Shown piece by piece: positions 62,945-64,000 of a stretch of DNA of 64,000 bases. Positions within the stretch are counted from its first letter, which is position 1; the number at the start of each line of letters is the position of its first letter. A program made the position numbers and the translations under genes. The notes beneath the pieces were generated by a model. That model worked only from the letters and a program-made list of their open reading frames with translations, had not been told where the DNA came from and searched no databases. The DNA is from Saprospiraceae bacterium (GTDB taxonomy: Bacteria; Bacteroidota; Bacteroidia; Chitinophagales; Saprospiraceae). The stretch covers positions 1-64,000 of the forward strand of contig JABARE010000038.1 of the NCBI GenBank assembly GCA_019187365.1. Direction: 5' to 3'.

Positions 62945-63226
62945 ATGAAAGATTGGCCGCTCTACGAAGTATTTATCCGCTCCAGATCCGGACTAAACCA
63001 CAAGCACGTCGGTAGCTTGCATGCAGCGGATCCCCAAATGGCCATTGAGCATGCGCGCGATGTCTATACCCGCAGGATGGAAGGTGTAAGCATCTGGGTT
63101 GTCGAATCTTCCAGACTCCATGCGTCTGATCCAATGGAGAACGATGCCTTTTTTGAACCATCGCAGGATAAAATTTACAGACATCCGACGTTCTACGACC
63201 TTCCGGATGAAGTTAAACACATGTGA
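62945..63226 (+). CDS. paaB: Phenylacetyl-CoA epoxidase subunit B
   Basis: 93 residues from the ATG at 62945 (MKDWPLYEVFIRSRSGL). The frame is open upstream inside paaA, but only this start gives the family N terminus. Markers: LNHKHVGSLHAADPQMAIEH, ARDVYTRRMEGVSIWVVES and FFEPSQDKIYRHPTFYDLP. PaaB bridges PaaAC dimers in the epoxidase. It starts 25 bases after paaA and ends just before paaC. Confidence 0.96.
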   Translation: MKDWPLYEVFIRSRSGLNHKHVGSLHAADPQMAIEHARDVYTRRMEGVSIWVVESSRLHASDPMENDAFFEPSQDKIYRHPTFYDLPDEVKHM

Positions 63227-63228
63227 CA

Positions 63229-63987
63229 ATGTCGATTGGAATTGAACGGGTTGAGTACGTTTTACACCTTGCTGACAATGCACTGATTCTCGGGCAGCGC
63301 CTGGGAGAATGGTGCGGACATGGACCCGTGCTCGAACAGGATATTGCAATGACCAACATCGCATTGGATTACATCGGCAGAGCCCGGATGTTATACCAGT
63401 ATGCTGCAGGCATTTGTTCACCTGAGTCCACTGAAGACCAACTTGCGTTTATGCGCAATGAGTGGGAATATCGCAATCTGCTGCTTGTCGAACGGCCTAA
63501 CGGAGACTTTGCACATACGGTTGCGCGGCAGTTTTTTCTTGAGGCATTTCAAATGGATTATTTTAAAGCATTGCAGCACTCAGGAGATGCCACGCTCAGC
63601 GCCATTGCAGAAAAATCGATCAAAGAAACGGCTTATCACTTCAAGTGGGCGAGTGAATGGGTAATCCGGCTCGGAGATGGAACCGAAATATCACATCACA
63701 GGATGCAGGAGGCCGTAGATGCGCTTTGGCCATTTACCGGTGAGCTCTTTTGCGAAGCTCCCTGTGAATCCTGGATGCGCAAATCTTTTGATTGTCCGGA
63801 TCCGGCTGCCATGCGTTCGGGCTGGTCAGCGCGGCTGCAATCGGTTTTCGCAGCTGCAGGTCTCGAAATCCCTACCGGCAACTGGATGCAGGAGGGAGGC
63901 AAGACCGGAAGGCATACCGAACATATGGGATACATATTGGCTGAAATGCAATACATGCAGCGCGCATACCCAGGAATGGAATGGTAG
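63229..63987 (+). CDS. paaC: Phenylacetyl-CoA epoxidase structural subunit C
   Basis: 252 residues from the ATG at 63229, two bases after the paaB stop. It is a ferritin-like partner of PaaA that has lost the iron site and stabilises the complex. Typical blocks: VLHLADNALILGQRLGEWCG, HGPVLEQDIAMTNIALDYIG, RNEWEYRNLLLVERPNGDFA, ETAYHFKWASEWVIRLGDGT and GGKTGRHTEHMGYILAEMQY. Complete to the TAG at 63985. Confidence 0.96.
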   Translation: MSIGIERVEYVLHLADNALILGQRLGEWCGHGPVLEQDIAMTNIALDYIGRARMLYQYAAGICSPESTEDQLAFMRNEWEYRNLLLVERPNGDFAHTVARQFFLEAFQMDYFKALQHSGDATLSAIAEKSIKETAYHFKWASEWVIRLGDGTEISHHRMQEAVDALWPFTGELFCEAPCESWMRKSFDCPDPAAMRSGWSARLQSVFAAAGLEIPTGNWMQEGGKTGRHTEHMGYILAEMQYMQRAYPGMEW

Positions 63988-63988
63988 C

Positions 63989-64000
63989 ATGGAAGATTAT
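63989..64000 (+). CDS. paaD: Start of next gene, probably paaD (truncated by window end)
   Basis: ATG GAA GAT TAT begins one base after the paaC stop and runs off the window. Four codons carry no family information. The name rests on the usual paaABCDE content and the fact that only paaD is missing from this operon. Confidence 0.45.

Overview
The window is chromosomal DNA of a Bacteroidota bacterium, most likely a member of the Saprospiria/Saprospiraceae. This rests on: five secreted proteins with a type IX secretion (T9SS) C-terminal sorting domain (a YPNP-type start followed by a Lys-rich end); a carboxypeptidase-regulatory-like TonB-dependent receptor; an ExbB-ExbD-ExbD-TonB set; TTTG/TAnnTTTG promoters; lipoproteins; few Shine-Dalgarno sites; and roughly even base composition broken by short AT-only islands. 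I see no integrase, transposase, phage gene or CRISPR array. All assignments come from reading the sequence; no search was run.

Layout. 1-8457 is the 3' part of a giant T9SS surface protein built from 13 near-identical 456-bp repeats, a diverged 14th unit, four SdrD-B-like domains and a sorting domain. 8681-13289 (minus) holds lon, pdxH and a TolC-type outer membrane protein. 13478-14759 holds a lipoprotein cytochrome c overlapping an SDR gene. 14998-18910 holds two more T9SS cargo proteins (PA domain; Omp28-like). 19126-22239 (minus) holds yidD, a lipoprotein, tRNA-Leu(GAG), an AhpD-like protein and a membrane protein. 22500-25540 holds an AI-2E-family permease, an MscS-helix protein and an OmpA lipoprotein. 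26116-29217 is the ExbB/ExbD/ExbD/TonB operon with a 58-residue membrane protein. 29379-33078 holds rmuC and a second Omp28-like T9SS protein.

33307-38357 (minus) runs pyk, a TPR protein, a DUF4292-type lipoprotein and an EnvC-like protein, with tight overlaps. 38515-41784 is acpP-fabF-rnc followed by a protein resembling the C-terminal half of SWIM zinc-finger proteins. 41802-43477 (minus) is arsR-arsM-arsC. 43963-44149 holds a strong candidate structured RNA with its own terminator. 44300-51648 is a three-repeat T9SS protein plus its TonB-dependent receptor, followed by a stand-alone PhoB-type DNA-binding domain (52061-52366). 52664-54545 is accA-dapA. 55084-58746 holds a PLP decarboxylase, an ATP-grasp protein and a frame-disrupted membrane protein. 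After tRNA-Asp and an M48 peptidase, the window ends in the phenylacetyl-CoA epoxidase operon paaE-A-B-C-(D).

Themes. Much of the window concerns the cell surface: T9SS export, TonB energy and large repeat adhesin-like proteins. The rest is core metabolism (pyruvate kinase, fatty acid synthesis, lysine, PLP) and stress handling (Lon, arsenic). The least explained signals are the RNA at 43963-44149, a family of AT-only imperfect palindromes at gene borders, a dispersed 70-nt repeat pair, and plus-strand terminators with no plus-strand gene before them.
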